DNA of 64,000 nucleotides from Pseudomonas syringae (GTDB lineage: Bacteria > Pseudomonadota > Gammaproteobacteria > Pseudomonadales > Pseudomonadaceae): positions 268,916-332,915 of the forward strand of contig NZ_LGSI01000050.1 of NCBI RefSeq assembly GCF_001698815.1. The letters run 5' to 3'. A program made the translations under genes and the position numbers. Numbering within the stretch: the first letter of the stretch is position 1; every line of letters starts with the position of its first letter. Below, piece after piece: positions 41,807-51,327 of this stretch. Below the pieces are notes generated by a model. The model searched no databases. It saw only the letters and a list, made by a program, of their open reading frames with translations, and was not told the DNA's origin.

Positions 41807-41902
41807 GCTGTCCGGGCGGATCATTAAAAGGTCGTATTGCATTCAGTAACAAATACACTAGGCTGGCGTTCATCTTCTAATAACAACAAAAAAAGGCTTT
41901 AT

Positions 41903-43066
41903 ATGAGCCAGAACCTCAGCCAGCTGCGCAAATTCGTTTCTCCTGAAATCATCTTTGGTGCCGGCAGTCGTCACAGCGTCGGCAACTATGCGAAAACCTT
42001 CGGTGCGCGCAAGGTCCTGCTGGTCAGCGACCCTGGCGTGATAGCCGCCGGTTGGGTGGCCGATGTCCAGGCCAGCCTGCAAGCCCTGAATATCGACCAC
42101 TTCCTGTACAGCGACGTCTCGCCCAATCCTCGGGTCGAAGAAGTCATGCGCGGCGCCGAGCTGTACCGCGAGCATCACTGCGATGTGATCGTTGCAGTGG
42201 GCGGTGGCAGCCCGATGGATTGCGGCAAGGGCATAGGCATTGTTGTGGCACATGGGCGCAATATCCTTGAATTCGAAGGCGTGGACACCATTCGTGTGCC
42301 GAGCCCGCCGTTGATCCTGATTCCGACCACGGCCGGGACGTCCGCCGATGTCTCGCAATTCGTGATCATCTCCAATCAGCAAGAGCGCATGAAATTTTCC
42401 ATCGTCAGCAAGGCCGTGGTGCCGGACGTGTCATTGATCGACCCGGAAACCACGCTGAGCATGGATCCGTTCCTGGCTGCCTGTACCGGCATTGACGCGC
42501 TGGTGCATGCCATTGAAGCCTTCGTTTCCACGGGCCACGGCCCGCTCACCGATCCTCATGCGCTGGAGGCCATGCGCCTGATCGACGGCAATCTGGTGCA
42601 GATGATCGCCAATCCCACCGACATTGCCCTGCGCGAGAAAATCATGCTCGGCAGCATGCAGGCCGGGCTGGCGTTTTCCAATGCGATCCTTGGCGCGGTG
42701 CATGCCATGTCCCACAGCCTCGGCGGTTTCCTCGATCTGCCTCATGGCTTGTGCAACGCAGTGCTGGTGGAGCACGTGGTGGCCTTCAACTACAGCTCTG
42801 CGCCCGACCGTTTCAAATTGATTGCCGAGACCCTGGGCATCGATTGCCGTGGGCTGACCCACAAGATGATTTCCCAGCGCCTGGTCGAACACTTGATCGC
42901 CCTTAAACATGCGGTCGGCTTCCACGAAACCCTGGGACGGCACGGGGTCAGAATGTCGGATATTCCATTCCTGTCGCAGCACGCCATGGATGACCCGTGC
43001 ATTCTCACCAACCCGCGCGCGTCCAGTCAGCGCGACGTTGAGGTGGTGTATGGCGAAGCCCTCTGA
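41903..43066 (+). CDS. ercA: Iron-containing alcohol dehydrogenase, ErcA-like
   Basis: This 387-residue group III dehydrogenase starts at ATG 41903 (AAGG nine bases upstream). It has the NAD-binding GGGSPMDCGKGIGIV, the segment PTTAGTSADVSQF, and the iron-site histidines in HAMSHSLGGFLDLPHGLCNAVL. In pseudomonads ErcA belongs to the regulatory network of ethanol oxidation rather than to bulk ethanol turnover, and is thought to help sense alcohols or aldehydes together with the adjacent kinase. Its 3' end overlaps the kinase gene by 17 bases. The 22-residue extension to 41837 lacks a ribosome site. Confidence 0.9.
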   Translation: MSQNLSQLRKFVSPEIIFGAGSRHSVGNYAKTFGARKVLLVSDPGVIAAGWVADVQASLQALNIDHFLYSDVSPNPRVEEVMRGAELYREHHCDVIVAVGGGSPMDCGKGIGIVVAHGRNILEFEGVDTIRVPSPPLILIPTTAGTSADVSQFVIISNQQERMKFSIVSKAVVPDVSLIDPETTLSMDPFLAACTGIDALVHAIEAFVSTGHGPLTDPHALEAMRLIDGNLVQMIANPTDIALREKIMLGSMQAGLAFSNAILGAVHAMSHSLGGFLDLPHGLCNAVLVEHVVAFNYSSAPDRFKLIAETLGIDCRGLTHKMISQRLVEHLIALKHAVGFHETLGRHGVRMSDIPFLSQHAMDDPCILTNPRASSQRDVEVVYGEAL

Positions 43067-44717
43067 CGAGCGGCAGAGCGCGCTTACCGCGTTGCTCGGA
43101 CTGGGCAACCATTCGACGCGAAAAAGCCACTATCCCGAGCTGACCGTTCGCCTCGAAGAGCTGGAAAAAGAACGTAACCGCTACAAATGGTTGTTTGAGC
43201 ATGCCGTTCACGGGATTTTCCAGGCCAGCCTGCAACAGGGTTTGCTAGCCGCCAACCCGGCACTGGCGCGAATGCTCGGCTATGACGATCCGCAGCAGGT
43301 GCTGTTTTCCCTGGCTGATCTGGCCGACAGCCTGTTTATCGGTGGGCAGGCTGAAACGGACGCCATCGGTCACGTCCTGCAACGCGAAGGCAGCTTGCTG
43401 GGCTACGAGACCCGGCTGCGCCGTAAGGATGGCAGCTGGCTCGACGTGTTGATGAACCTGCTGCTCAAGCCCGATGAAGACGGTATTTTCGAAGGCTTCG
43501 TCGCCGACATCACCGAGCGCAAGCTGGCGCAGCAGCGTCTGCAACAACTCAACGACGAACTGGAGCAGCGGGTTGCCGCCCGCACCGACGAGTTGTTGGT
43601 GGCTCGGGACGCAGCGCAGGCCGCCAATCGCAGCAAGGACAAGTACCTGGCCGCCGCCAGTCATGACCTGCTGCAACCCCTGAATGCTGCGCGGTTGTTG
43701 ATCTCCACCTTGCGCGAACGGGACTTGCCGGAGGCTGAACATATTCTGGTGGAACGCACCCATCAGGCACTGGAAGGCGCCGAAGACCTGCTCACCGATC
43801 TGCTGGACATCTCCAAGCTGGATCAGGCGGCAGTCAAACCGGACGTGGAGTTGTATCGGCTGGATGAATTGCTGGCGCCGCTGGCTTCGGAATTTCAATC
43901 GGTGGCGCAAGCCTCAGGCTTGAGTTTTCGCGCGCACATCGGCGATTTCGCGGTGTACACCGATCTGCGCCTGCTGACCCGAATCCTGCGCAATTTCCTC
44001 AGCAATGCCTGTCGCTACACAAACTCGGGCGGCATCCTGCTGGGCGCCCGGCGGCGCGGCGACTCTCTGCGTCTGGAAGTCTGGGATACCGGGCGCGGCA
44101 TCGCCGACGATCGGCTGGAATCGATCTTCCTCGAATTCAATCAGCTGGATGTGGGCCGCGCCGCCGACCGCAAAGGCGTGGGCCTCGGGTTGGCGATTGT
44201 CGAGCGGATCGCGAAGATTCTCGGCTATCGCGTGCAGGTCAAATCCCGGCCGGGCGTGGGCTCGCGTTTCAGCATCGATGTGCCGCTGTCCGAGGAAATA
44301 CCGGTGCCGGTCAGTGTCGTAGTGCAGCAACAATCGGGGACGGGCAACCCGCTACCGGGCCGGCGTTTGCTGGTGCTGGACAACGAATTGAGCATTCTGG
44401 AGAGCATGGCCGCCTTGCTTGGCCAATGGGGCTGCGAAGTGCTGACGGCCAGTGATGAGGCCAGCGCTTACCGCGTGCTCGAAGGTCGGGCGCCGGAGCT
44501 GATTCTTGCGGATTTCAACCTTGATCACGGGGTGATCGGCTGCGAGGTAGTCAAAGGCCTGCGGGAATATTTTGGGCAGGAGATACCCGCCGTAATGATT
44601 ACCGCCGACAGAAGCGATCAGTGTCGGCGTTCGTTGCAGAAGCTGGGGGCGCCACTGCTCAACAAACCGGTCAAGCCCGGCAAGTTGCGGGCGGTATTGA
44701 GTCAACTGCTGGGTTGA
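43050..44717 (+). CDS. PAS-containing hybrid sensor histidine kinase, ErcS'/NahK-like
   Basis: This 555-residue soluble kinase starts at ATG 43050 inside the end of ercA. A short coiled coil (ELTVRLEELEKERNRYKWLFEHA) leads into a PAS domain at about 50-170. A HisKA domain with His205 (AAASHDLLQPLNAARLLIS), a GHKL ATPase domain (N box NFLSNACRYT, G1 DTGRGIADD, G2 GVGLGLAIVERI) and a C-terminal receiver (LILADFNLD) follow. It has no membrane helix, so it reads a cytoplasmic signal. Such kinases feed the ErbR regulator of PQQ alcohol oxidation. Translational overlap with ercA supports a joint sensing unit. Confidence 0.87.
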   Translation: MAKPSDERQSALTALLGLGNHSTRKSHYPELTVRLEELEKERNRYKWLFEHAVHGIFQASLQQGLLAANPALARMLGYDDPQQVLFSLADLADSLFIGGQAETDAIGHVLQREGSLLGYETRLRRKDGSWLDVLMNLLLKPDEDGIFEGFVADITERKLAQQRLQQLNDELEQRVAARTDELLVARDAAQAANRSKDKYLAAASHDLLQPLNAARLLISTLRERDLPEAEHILVERTHQALEGAEDLLTDLLDISKLDQAAVKPDVELYRLDELLAPLASEFQSVAQASGLSFRAHIGDFAVYTDLRLLTRILRNFLSNACRYTNSGGILLGARRRGDSLRLEVWDTGRGIADDRLESIFLEFNQLDVGRAADRKGVGLGLAIVERIAKILGYRVQVKSRPGVGSRFSIDVPLSEEIPVPVSVVVQQQSGTGNPLPGRRLLVLDNELSILESMAALLGQWGCEVLTASDEASAYRVLEGRAPELILADFNLDHGVIGCEVVKGLREYFGQEIPAVMITADRSDQCRRSLQKLGAPLLNKPVKPGKLRAVLSQLLG

Positions 44718-44729
44718 ATGAGCGGGCTG

Positions 44730-45728
44730 TCAGCCGCCGGTCATGTTCATGAAGCGCACGACCTGCACATTGTCATCAAGCGTGAACGTGTGGCTCCAGG
44801 GCTTGAGCTGCATGGCATCGATGATGGCTTTTTCCAGCTTCTCCGGCTTGCCTGGATGCGCGCGCAACACTGACTTGAGGTCAGCCGAATGCTCGTTGCC
44901 CAGGCACAGCAGCAGTCGACCCTCGACAGTCAGGCGCACCCGGTTGCAGGTGGCGCAGAAATTGTGGCTGTGCGGGGAGATGAAACCGACCCGAATATCC
45001 GGAGCCTCGGCCAGGCGCCAATAACGGGACGGGCCTTGGGTGGATTCGGTGGAATGTATCAAGGTGTAGCGTTCGGCAATCTTTTCCCGGACCTGGTCGC
45101 TGGAGAAAAACGACTCGGCGCGACTGTGCTCGCTGATTACGCCCAGCGGCATTTCTTCAATGAACGTGATGTCCAGATTGCGTTCGATGGCGAACGCCAC
45201 CAGATCGTTGATTTCGTGATCGTTACGACCCTGCATCACCACGCAATTGAGCTTGGTATGGACGAAACCGACCGCATTGGCGGCATCGATGCCCGCAATG
45301 ACCTTGCTCAAGTCGCCGGTACGGGTCAGTTCGCGAAAACGTGCCGGGTCCAGGCTGTCGAGACTGATGTTCAGGCGTGACAAGCCGGCATCGAACAGCG
45401 GCTGGGCGAGTTTTTCCAGCTGCGAGCCGTTGGTGGTCATGCACAGTTCGCGCAGACCGGGCAGGGCGGCGATGTTCTTGCACAGGCCGACGATGCCCGA
45501 GCGTACCAGCGGCTCGCCACCGGTCAGGCGAATTTTTTTCGTACCCAGAGCGACAAAACGTTCCGCCACCTGGTGGATTTCTTCCAGGGACAGGATCTGT
45601 TGCCGGGGCAAAAACGTCATCTCTTCGGCCATGCAATACACGCAACGGAAGTCGCAACGGTCTGTCACGGACATCCGCAGGTAATCTACCTTGCGTGCAA
45701 AGCTGTCCACGAGGATTCGGTCTGACAT
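44730..45728 (-). CDS. moaA: GTP 3',8-cyclase MoaA (molybdenum cofactor synthesis)
   Basis: This 332-residue radical SAM enzyme catalyses the first step of molybdopterin synthesis. The SAM cluster motif is Cys25-x3-Cys29-x2-Cys32 (TDRCDFRCVYC). The second cluster lies near residues 260-280 (CATCNRVRLTVEGRLLLC), and the protein ends in the catalytic Gly-Gly (NMTGG). It is convergent with the hybrid kinase gene after only 12 bases. No other moa genes are near, so it may be an extra copy. Confidence 0.95.
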   Translation of the reverse strand: MSDRILVDSFARKVDYLRMSVTDRCDFRCVYCMAEEMTFLPRQQILSLEEIHQVAERFVALGTKKIRLTGGEPLVRSGIVGLCKNIAALPGLRELCMTTNGSQLEKLAQPLFDAGLSRLNISLDSLDPARFRELTRTGDLSKVIAGIDAANAVGFVHTKLNCVVMQGRNDHEINDLVAFAIERNLDITFIEEMPLGVISEHSRAESFFSSDQVREKIAERYTLIHSTESTQGPSRYWRLAEAPDIRVGFISPHSHNFCATCNRVRLTVEGRLLLCLGNEHSADLKSVLRAHPGKPEKLEKAIIDAMQLKPWSHTFTLDDNVQVVRFMNMTGG

Positions 45729-45927
45729 TTCACCTTCTCAATACTCTGTCTCGACACATAGTAATCCAGACGGACAAAGACCGCGCGCCCTGTTGTATTA
45801 CCTGGAGTTCACTGTCGAATTGACCAGCACGCTAACTGAGTCCGATTGTCGCAGTCCAATCGCTTGTTCCAATAGGGTCATTGATTGAGTCGATGAGGCA
45901 GGGTTTGCGGGGCAGTCCAGACGACGC

Positions 45928-46959
45928 TCACGGCAGATTATCTACCGCAAACACCAGTTGCACCCGAGCGCCGCTGCCTTCCTCGGGCCTCAGGTTGTCG
46001 CGTACGATCCTGGCTTTGCAGCGCTGTGAAAGGGCATCGATCAGGCTGACGGTTCGCCGGTTGGGTGGCTCGTAAAACCCGGCGAGGGTTTCTGCGCTGA
46101 AGCCTTGGCCGTCGTCGATCACGCTGATCTGCGCAGTACGGTCATCCAGCAGTGAAAGATGCAGGCCAATCCGGCTGTCGGGGCCGCCCTGGCAATGCTT
46201 GACCGCGTTGCCCATCAGTTCGTTAAGCATCAGCCCCAGGTTTGAAGCCATTTGCAGCGAGACCTGTACTGATTGAGTCTCTGCGCGCAGGATCGATGGA
46301 CCGCGACGTTGGGCGTTAATAATGTTGCGCGCCAGTTTGGGTAGATAGTCAGCCAGATCGATGCGCCCGGTGTTGTTGCGATGCAATTCGTCCTGAACCG
46401 CACCGACGCCGGTTATCCGGGTAATGGCGGTTTGCATCAAGGTCTTGGCTTCCTCACCCTTGGCGCGCAATTTCGAGATTTGCAGCAGGCTGATGATCAA
46501 TTGCAGGTTGTTTTTGACCCGATGATTGAGCTCGGACAGCAGTACCCGTTGCTGTTCCTCCATCTCCCGCTGATCGGTAATGTCGATGCAACTGCCAAAA
46601 TAGCCGGCAAATTCACCGTTTCGGTAGTACGGCGCTCCGTTATCCAGCAGCCAGCGATACTGTCCATCGGTACGGCGCAGGCGGTACGAGAGGGTGTAGG
46701 CGTCACGGGCGTCGAAGGCATTTTGATAAATGGACAGGCAGTGTTCGATATCTTCGGGGTGCACATCTTCGGCCCAGCCGTAGCCGAACAGTTGTTCCTG
46801 GGTCTTGCCGCTGAATGACTTCCAGCGCTCGTTGAACCAGTCACAGCGTTTGTCCGGACGTGAGCGCCAGATCATTACCGGCGCGTGGTCAGCCAGTTCC
46901 CGAAATTCGAGTTCGCCCAGTTGTACCGGGTCGATGGGGACGTCATTTAGCTGTTTCAT
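45928..46959 (-). CDS. PAS-domain sensor histidine kinase, HisKA_2/HWE type
   Basis: This 343-residue soluble kinase has a PAS domain with PAC motif at about 22-130 (HAPVMIWRSRPDKRCDWFNERWKSFSG, and YFGSCIDITDQREMEE). A HisKA_2 phospho-acceptor region with His146 (LLSELNHRVKNNLQLIISLL) and a GHKL-type ATPase domain (LMLNELMGNAVKH, DDGQGFS) follow. Kinases of this class often pair with single-domain response regulators. Its gene overlaps such a regulator as ATGA. The signal is unknown. The PAS sequence is compatible with a flavin or small-molecule sensor but lacks a clear LOV cysteine motif. Confidence 0.88.
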   Translation of the reverse strand: MKQLNDVPIDPVQLGELEFRELADHAPVMIWRSRPDKRCDWFNERWKSFSGKTQEQLFGYGWAEDVHPEDIEHCLSIYQNAFDARDAYTLSYRLRRTDGQYRWLLDNGAPYYRNGEFAGYFGSCIDITDQREMEEQQRVLLSELNHRVKNNLQLIISLLQISKLRAKGEEAKTLMQTAITRITGVGAVQDELHRNNTGRIDLADYLPKLARNIINAQRRGPSILRAETQSVQVSLQMASNLGLMLNELMGNAVKHCQGGPDSRIGLHLSLLDDRTAQISVIDDGQGFSAETLAGFYEPPNRRTVSLIDALSQRCKARIVRDNLRPEEGSGARVQLVFAVDNLP

Positions 46960-47387
46960 CCGCTGGCCCTGCGTGGAAAGGCGGTGCTGAAAATTTCCAG
47001 TGAGCCGGGTGGATGCAGGGTACCCAATGAGTGGCCATCAAGAATGGCCTGGGCGATCAACGCGCACTGATTGAGGTCTTCCGGGGCATAGGGTTTACGA
47101 AGCAGGCCTATTGCTGCATCGGAGTGCGCCCGCGCTGCGCCGACCTGGCCGCTGACGAACAGCGAGGCAACCCCGTGCCTGGCCCAAAGACCGCGAGCCA
47201 AGGCAATGCCTTCGTCGTGCCCATTAAGGTTGATATCAACGAATGCAACGTCAGCCTTGTATTGCGCCGCCAACAGCAAGGCGTGCGACGCGTCGTAGGC
47301 GGGTCCGATGACTTCATGCTCATCCGCCAACGTTGCTGCCGCGAGCAAGGCCAGTACCGGATCGTCGTCTACCAGAAGAATACGCAT
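46956..47387 (-). CDS. Single-domain response regulator
   Basis: This 143-residue receiver-only protein has acidic pocket Asp7-Asp9, acceptor Asp51 (VAFVDINLNG), a Ser/Thr position in LFVSGQVG and Lys in LLRKPYAPED. There is no output domain, so it must act by protein contact or as a phosphate relay. It is co-transcribed with the HisKA_2 kinase through a four-base overlap. Confidence 0.9.
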   Translation of the reverse strand: MRILLVDDDPVLALLAAATLADEHEVIGPAYDASHALLLAAQYKADVAFVDINLNGHDEGIALARGLWARHGVASLFVSGQVGAARAHSDAAIGLLRKPYAPEDLNQCALIAQAILDGHSLGTLHPPGSLEIFSTAFPRRASG

Positions 47388-47578
47388 TTTACTCGTCTAC
47401 TTTTTAACTATGCCAAGGCACGCTTTAGCGAATGAACAAGGTGCAGGGCCCCCAAACACGGGGGTCGCCGCTTCTCGAAGCAGGCTTATCAATAACTTGG
47501 TCTGTCTTCTATCCCAATGGTTCATATGGCTTTGAAAATACATCCGATTGGATGGATTAAATGATAGTCGTTACAAAG

Positions 47579-48928
47579 TCAGTCCTGACTGTTAACCGCC
47601 GAACTGCGCTCATAGCGTTCAAGTAATGGCTGGATGCTGATGCCATGCAGGAGGATGCTCAGCGCCACGACGGATAGGGTCAGGCTGACGCTCAATTGGG
47701 CAATGTCCTCCGGCAAACCGTGGGTCAGCGCGAAACACAGGTAGTACAGGCTGCCGATCCCCCGGATGCCAAACCAGCCGACCAAAGCTTTCTGCCGGCG
47801 ATTGAGCAAGCGGCGGCTGACCAGCAGCCAGACGGCAGCGGGACGGATGATACAAAACAGTGCCAATCCAAGGCCGACTGCACGCCAATCCCAATACAGG
47901 GCCAGGGAAGCACCCAGCAAAGTAATCAGCAGCACCTCCATGGAGCGCTCGACAAGACTGCCAAATGCCAGCATGTCGCCCATCATCACGCCAGCAGCCA
48001 GCTGTGTTTCGCTCAGATCTTCTGCTTCGGCGACGGTGGATTTTTCCATGGCGCCGGTCATGTGGCCGATCACCGGTTGCGCCAGATGTTCGGAAGGTAC
48101 TTCCGACTGGGTGGTGCGGGCTTCCGCCTGACGTAATCCCAAGCCGGCGGCGAATACCGAAAGGAAGCCGAACGCGCCCACTGTGTCAGCGACTACATAA
48201 GAGATGGCAATCAACGCCAGCGCCAGGAAGTCGTTGGGCGAGGTAGTGCTGTCGGCATTCTTGATGCGCAGGTAAATCATCAAATGCCCAACGCCACGGC
48301 CGAGCCCGTAACCGATCAGCAGGCCCGCCGGCACTGCCCAGACGAGATCCTTCACGGCCCAGTGCTCTAGCCAGTCGGCGTCGACCCCGCCATGGCTGAT
48401 AAACAGCAGGGCAAAGATCACGAAGGGAAAGGCCGTACCGTCGTTGAGACCGGCCTCGCCGGAAAGGCCGAAGCGCACGCGATCCTGATCCTGTGCGTTG
48501 TTGACTTGCACCAGCCCGGCCAGCACCGGATCGGTAGGTGACAGCATCGCCCCCAGCAACAAAGACACGCCCCAGGAAAGTTCGTAGAGATAGTGGGCGA
48601 CCAGACTGGTGCCGGCTATCGTCGCCAGCATCACCGGCCCCGCCAGCCAATAGGCCGAATGCCAGGCTTTGCCGCTCAATGGCAGCCGCAATTTGATTCC
48701 GGTACTGAACAAGGAAAACAGCACGGCAGCTTCCGTCAGGCGTTCCATCCAGCCGGCAGCCTGGCGAAAGTCCAGATCGAGCATATCCAGGCCGACTGGG
48801 CCGATGGCAAAACCAAACGCCAGACAGACCGCCGACGTCGTGACAGGTAACCAGCGCAGGTAGGAGGAGGTGAGCGCCAGCAGCATCAGCAGCGTGCCCA
48901 AAACGGCCATACAAACAATAAAACTCAT
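47579..48928 (-). CDS. Cation:proton antiporter, CPA1 (NhaP) family
   Basis: This 449-residue inner-membrane protein has about 12 helices. The first region reads MAVLGTLLMLLALTSSYLRWLPVTTSAVCLAFGFAIGP. Residues SPTDPVLAGLVQVNNAQDQDRVRFGLSGEAGLNDGTAFP hold the ion-binding Asp and the conserved SGEAGLNDG motif of CPA1 exchangers. It should exchange Na+ or K+ for H+ in pH and salt balance. It is 191 bases upstream of the two-component pair and need not be linked to it. Confidence 0.9.
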   Translation of the reverse strand: MSFIVCMAVLGTLLMLLALTSSYLRWLPVTTSAVCLAFGFAIGPVGLDMLDLDFRQAAGWMERLTEAAVLFSLFSTGIKLRLPLSGKAWHSAYWLAGPVMLATIAGTSLVAHYLYELSWGVSLLLGAMLSPTDPVLAGLVQVNNAQDQDRVRFGLSGEAGLNDGTAFPFVIFALLFISHGGVDADWLEHWAVKDLVWAVPAGLLIGYGLGRGVGHLMIYLRIKNADSTTSPNDFLALALIAISYVVADTVGAFGFLSVFAAGLGLRQAEARTTQSEVPSEHLAQPVIGHMTGAMEKSTVAEAEDLSETQLAAGVMMGDMLAFGSLVERSMEVLLITLLGASLALYWDWRAVGLGLALFCIIRPAAVWLLVSRRLLNRRQKALVGWFGIRGIGSLYYLCFALTHGLPEDIAQLSVSLTLSVVALSILLHGISIQPLLERYERSSAVNSQD

Positions 48929-49012
48929 CCGTCTCCGACTCTCGCAACATGGCCCCCCGACCGGGGAGCGTTATCGTTGTGACTGTCGTGTGACCGGATA
49001 GTTGAAACAATT

Positions 49013-49069
49013 CCGTAGGACTGGCTTTAGCCGGGAGGGCGTTCTCCCGGCTAAAGCCAGATCCTACGG
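49013..49069. repeat. REPIN, CGTAGGACTGGCTTTAGCC family
   Basis: Inverted arms at 49013-49037 and 49044-49069 (CCGTAGGACTGGCTTTAGCC and its complement with a one-base insertion) have only a six-base loop. It lies at the 3' end of the transporter/oxidase operon and could act as its processing or termination hairpin. Confidence 0.8.
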
Positions 49070-49096
49070 ATCTTCTGTACAGGGATCGGTCAGTTA

Positions 49097-50149
49097 CTAC
49101 CGCTCCACGCTGCGATTCCAGCGCGCGTTCCACTCGGGGCGCAGTTGATTGACCTGATCCCAATCGATGGTCACGGCGGTTTCCAGATACTTGTTCATCG
49201 CCGCGACCTGGCCGTGGGTCTTGTCGCTGGTCGGGGTTTTCGGGTTGGATGGGATCTGGTCGCCGAATTCCAGTGCCGGGGCCTGGGCTTCCGGGGTCAG
49301 CAGGTAAGCCGCGAGTTTCTGCGCGAGCTCCGGTTGGTCATTTTTGGCGATGGCGCATTCAGCCACGTTCAGCACCACGCCGCCTTCCTTGGGCGGTGCG
49401 TATTCCACTGGCACGCCTTTGATCTTCAGCGCCGTCACTTGAGTCGGCGTCAGCGGGAACAGCGCGGCTTCGCCGGTTTGCACCATCTCGGAAATCTTCG
49501 CCGAACTGGCAATGTATTCCAGCACGTTAGGGCCAACGGTTTTCGACCAGGCCTTGAAGCCGGGTTCGACGTCGGTTTCACTGCCGCCCTGAATCCGGTT
49601 GAACATCAGGAAACCATGCAGGCCGAACGTGGACGACGCCAGCGACTGGAACACGACCTTTTCCTTGAAGCGCTTGTCCGCCAGATCCATCCACGAAGTT
49701 GGCGCGCTCCAGCCGTTTTCCGCGAACATTTTGGTGTTGTAAGCCAGGCCGGTAACGCCGAGGCTGACCGCCGCCGCTTCGTCCTTGATCTTCGCTTTGG
49801 CAGGCAAATCGGCCAACCCCGGGCTCGGTTGCAGCTTGTCGCACAGGCCCATGGAAATGGCGCGGTACATGATCCCGTCGTCGAGGAAGATCACATGCAT
49901 CTGCGGGTTATCTTTGCTGGCCTGGACCTTGGCGAGGATGTCCGACGAGGTGCCGGGCACGATCACCACTTTGACCTTGTTGGCTTTCTCGAAAGCAGGC
50001 AGCACCTGATCTGCGTAAAGGCGCTCCATGGTGCCGCCGTTCATGCCCAGATACAGCGTCGGTTCGGCGTGGGCCGGGACCGAGGCCAGCAAGGCCGCGA
50101 GCGGCAGGCACGACAAGCCGGAGATTGCGAAACGTTTGACGTTCTTCAT
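49097..50149 (-). CDS. Polyamine-type ABC transporter substrate-binding protein
   Basis: This 350-residue periplasmic protein has a signal peptide ending near PAHA/EPT. The fold is that of extracellular solute-binding family 1 proteins of the PotD/PotF class (LYLGMNGGTMERLYADQVLPAFEKANKVKVVIVPGTSSDILAKVQ). It is the last gene of the operon and overlaps the oxidase gene by four bases. PotD acidic ligand residues are not obvious by eye, so a substrate other than putrescine or spermidine is quite possible. Confidence 0.9.
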   Translation of the reverse strand: MKNVKRFAISGLSCLPLAALLASVPAHAEPTLYLGMNGGTMERLYADQVLPAFEKANKVKVVIVPGTSSDILAKVQASKDNPQMHVIFLDDGIMYRAISMGLCDKLQPSPGLADLPAKAKIKDEAAAVSLGVTGLAYNTKMFAENGWSAPTSWMDLADKRFKEKVVFQSLASSTFGLHGFLMFNRIQGGSETDVEPGFKAWSKTVGPNVLEYIASSAKISEMVQTGEAALFPLTPTQVTALKIKGVPVEYAPPKEGGVVLNVAECAIAKNDQPELAQKLAAYLLTPEAQAPALEFGDQIPSNPKTPTSDKTHGQVAAMNKYLETAVTIDWDQVNQLRPEWNARWNRSVER

Positions 50150-51327
50150 AGAAGCGACCTTCCTCTGTGCAATGGGATGACGTTAGTCGGGATGGGCTGT
50201 TTAGCAACTGAAACAGGTTGTTGAAATCGTTGGATGGAAAACGCGTCCAGGGCGATTGTCGACTGGCCGGTGCAGACCCATTCGGCCAGCGCCTCGCCCG
50301 CTGCCGGACCGATTTGAAAGCCGGAACCGGCAAAGCCGAAACCGTGCAGCAAACCCGGCTGGGCAATGCTTGGGCCCAGCACCGGTTCGCGATCCGGCAA
50401 GTAACCCTCGGTGCCGCTCCAGGTGCGGATGGCCTGCGCGCCGGCCAGCGGTGGATAAAGTTCTACGGCGTTACGCAGGATTTCCAGCAGCGCAGCCTGG
50501 CCCGGTTTGGCGCGGGCGGGATCCAGCGCAAAACCTTGCCCGCCGCCCAGCACGCAATTGCCTCGGGCGACCTGACGGGCGTAGATACCGCCGCCTTCCA
50601 CGCCGGTGCTGACATCCATGAACATCGGCAGCGGTTCGGTGACCAGCATCGCCGGGTGACCGGAAACCATCGGCACCGGTTCGCCAAACTGTGCGGCCAA
50701 AGTACCCGCCCAGGCTCCGGCGCAGTTGAGCAACCACGGTGCACGCAAGGTCAGGCCATTCGCGGTTTGTACGGTAAACGCCTGGCCGTCATGGCTGACC
50801 TCGATAACTTTGGCCTGTTCGTGAATCTGCGCCCCGGCGCGTTTGGCAGCCCGAGCGAATGCCGGCGACACCAAGCGCGGGTTGGCGTGTCCGTCGTCAG
50901 CGCACAACGACGCGCCGACTGCTACATCGCCAGCCCACGGGAAACGCGCGCGCAGCTGTTGGCGATCAAGCAATTGCAGCTCCAGACCAAACCCCCGGCT
51001 TGCTTCGGCATAGGCGCGCAGAGCGTCCATGTCCTTGTCGCTGCGCGCCAGTTTGAGGTGGCCGGAGCGTTGATATTCGCCGTCGATGCCGATCAGCTCG
51101 CGCAGCCCGCTCCAGATGGCGTGGGCGCGTTGCGACAACGGCAGTTGCGACAAGGGTCGACCCTGACGCCGCACGCCGCCGTAATTCACGCCGCTGGAAT
51201 GCGAGCCGCAAAAGTCCCGCTCCAGCAAGGCGACGTTTTTGCCTCTCAGCGCCAGGGCCAGCGCCGCCGAAGCGCCGACAATGCCGCCGCCGATAATCAG
51301 CGCGTCGGTTTCGATGACGTTGCTCAT
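50146..51327 (-). CDS. FAD-dependent oxidoreductase, HcnC/opine oxidase subunit B-like
   Basis: This 393-residue DAO-family flavoprotein starts at ATG 51327. It has the FAD-binding GGGIVGASAALALALRGKNVALLE, the Gly-rich HSSGVNYGGVRRQGR and the C-terminal HGFGFAGSGFQIGPAAGEALAEW. Proteins of this kind form the catalytic beta subunit of three-part dehydrogenases such as hydrogen cyanide synthase (HcnABC), opine oxidases and D-hydroxyproline dehydrogenase, which oxidise the C-N bond of amino acid-like substrates. The two partner subunits lie directly upstream with four-base overlaps. Confidence 0.88.
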   Translation of the reverse strand: MSNVIETDALIIGGGIVGASAALALALRGKNVALLERDFCGSHSSGVNYGGVRRQGRPLSQLPLSQRAHAIWSGLRELIGIDGEYQRSGHLKLARSDKDMDALRAYAEASRGFGLELQLLDRQQLRARFPWAGDVAVGASLCADDGHANPRLVSPAFARAAKRAGAQIHEQAKVIEVSHDGQAFTVQTANGLTLRAPWLLNCAGAWAGTLAAQFGEPVPMVSGHPAMLVTEPLPMFMDVSTGVEGGGIYARQVARGNCVLGGGQGFALDPARAKPGQAALLEILRNAVELYPPLAGAQAIRTWSGTEGYLPDREPVLGPSIAQPGLLHGFGFAGSGFQIGPAAGEALAEWVCTGQSTIALDAFSIQRFQQPVSVAKQPIPTNVIPLHRGRSLL

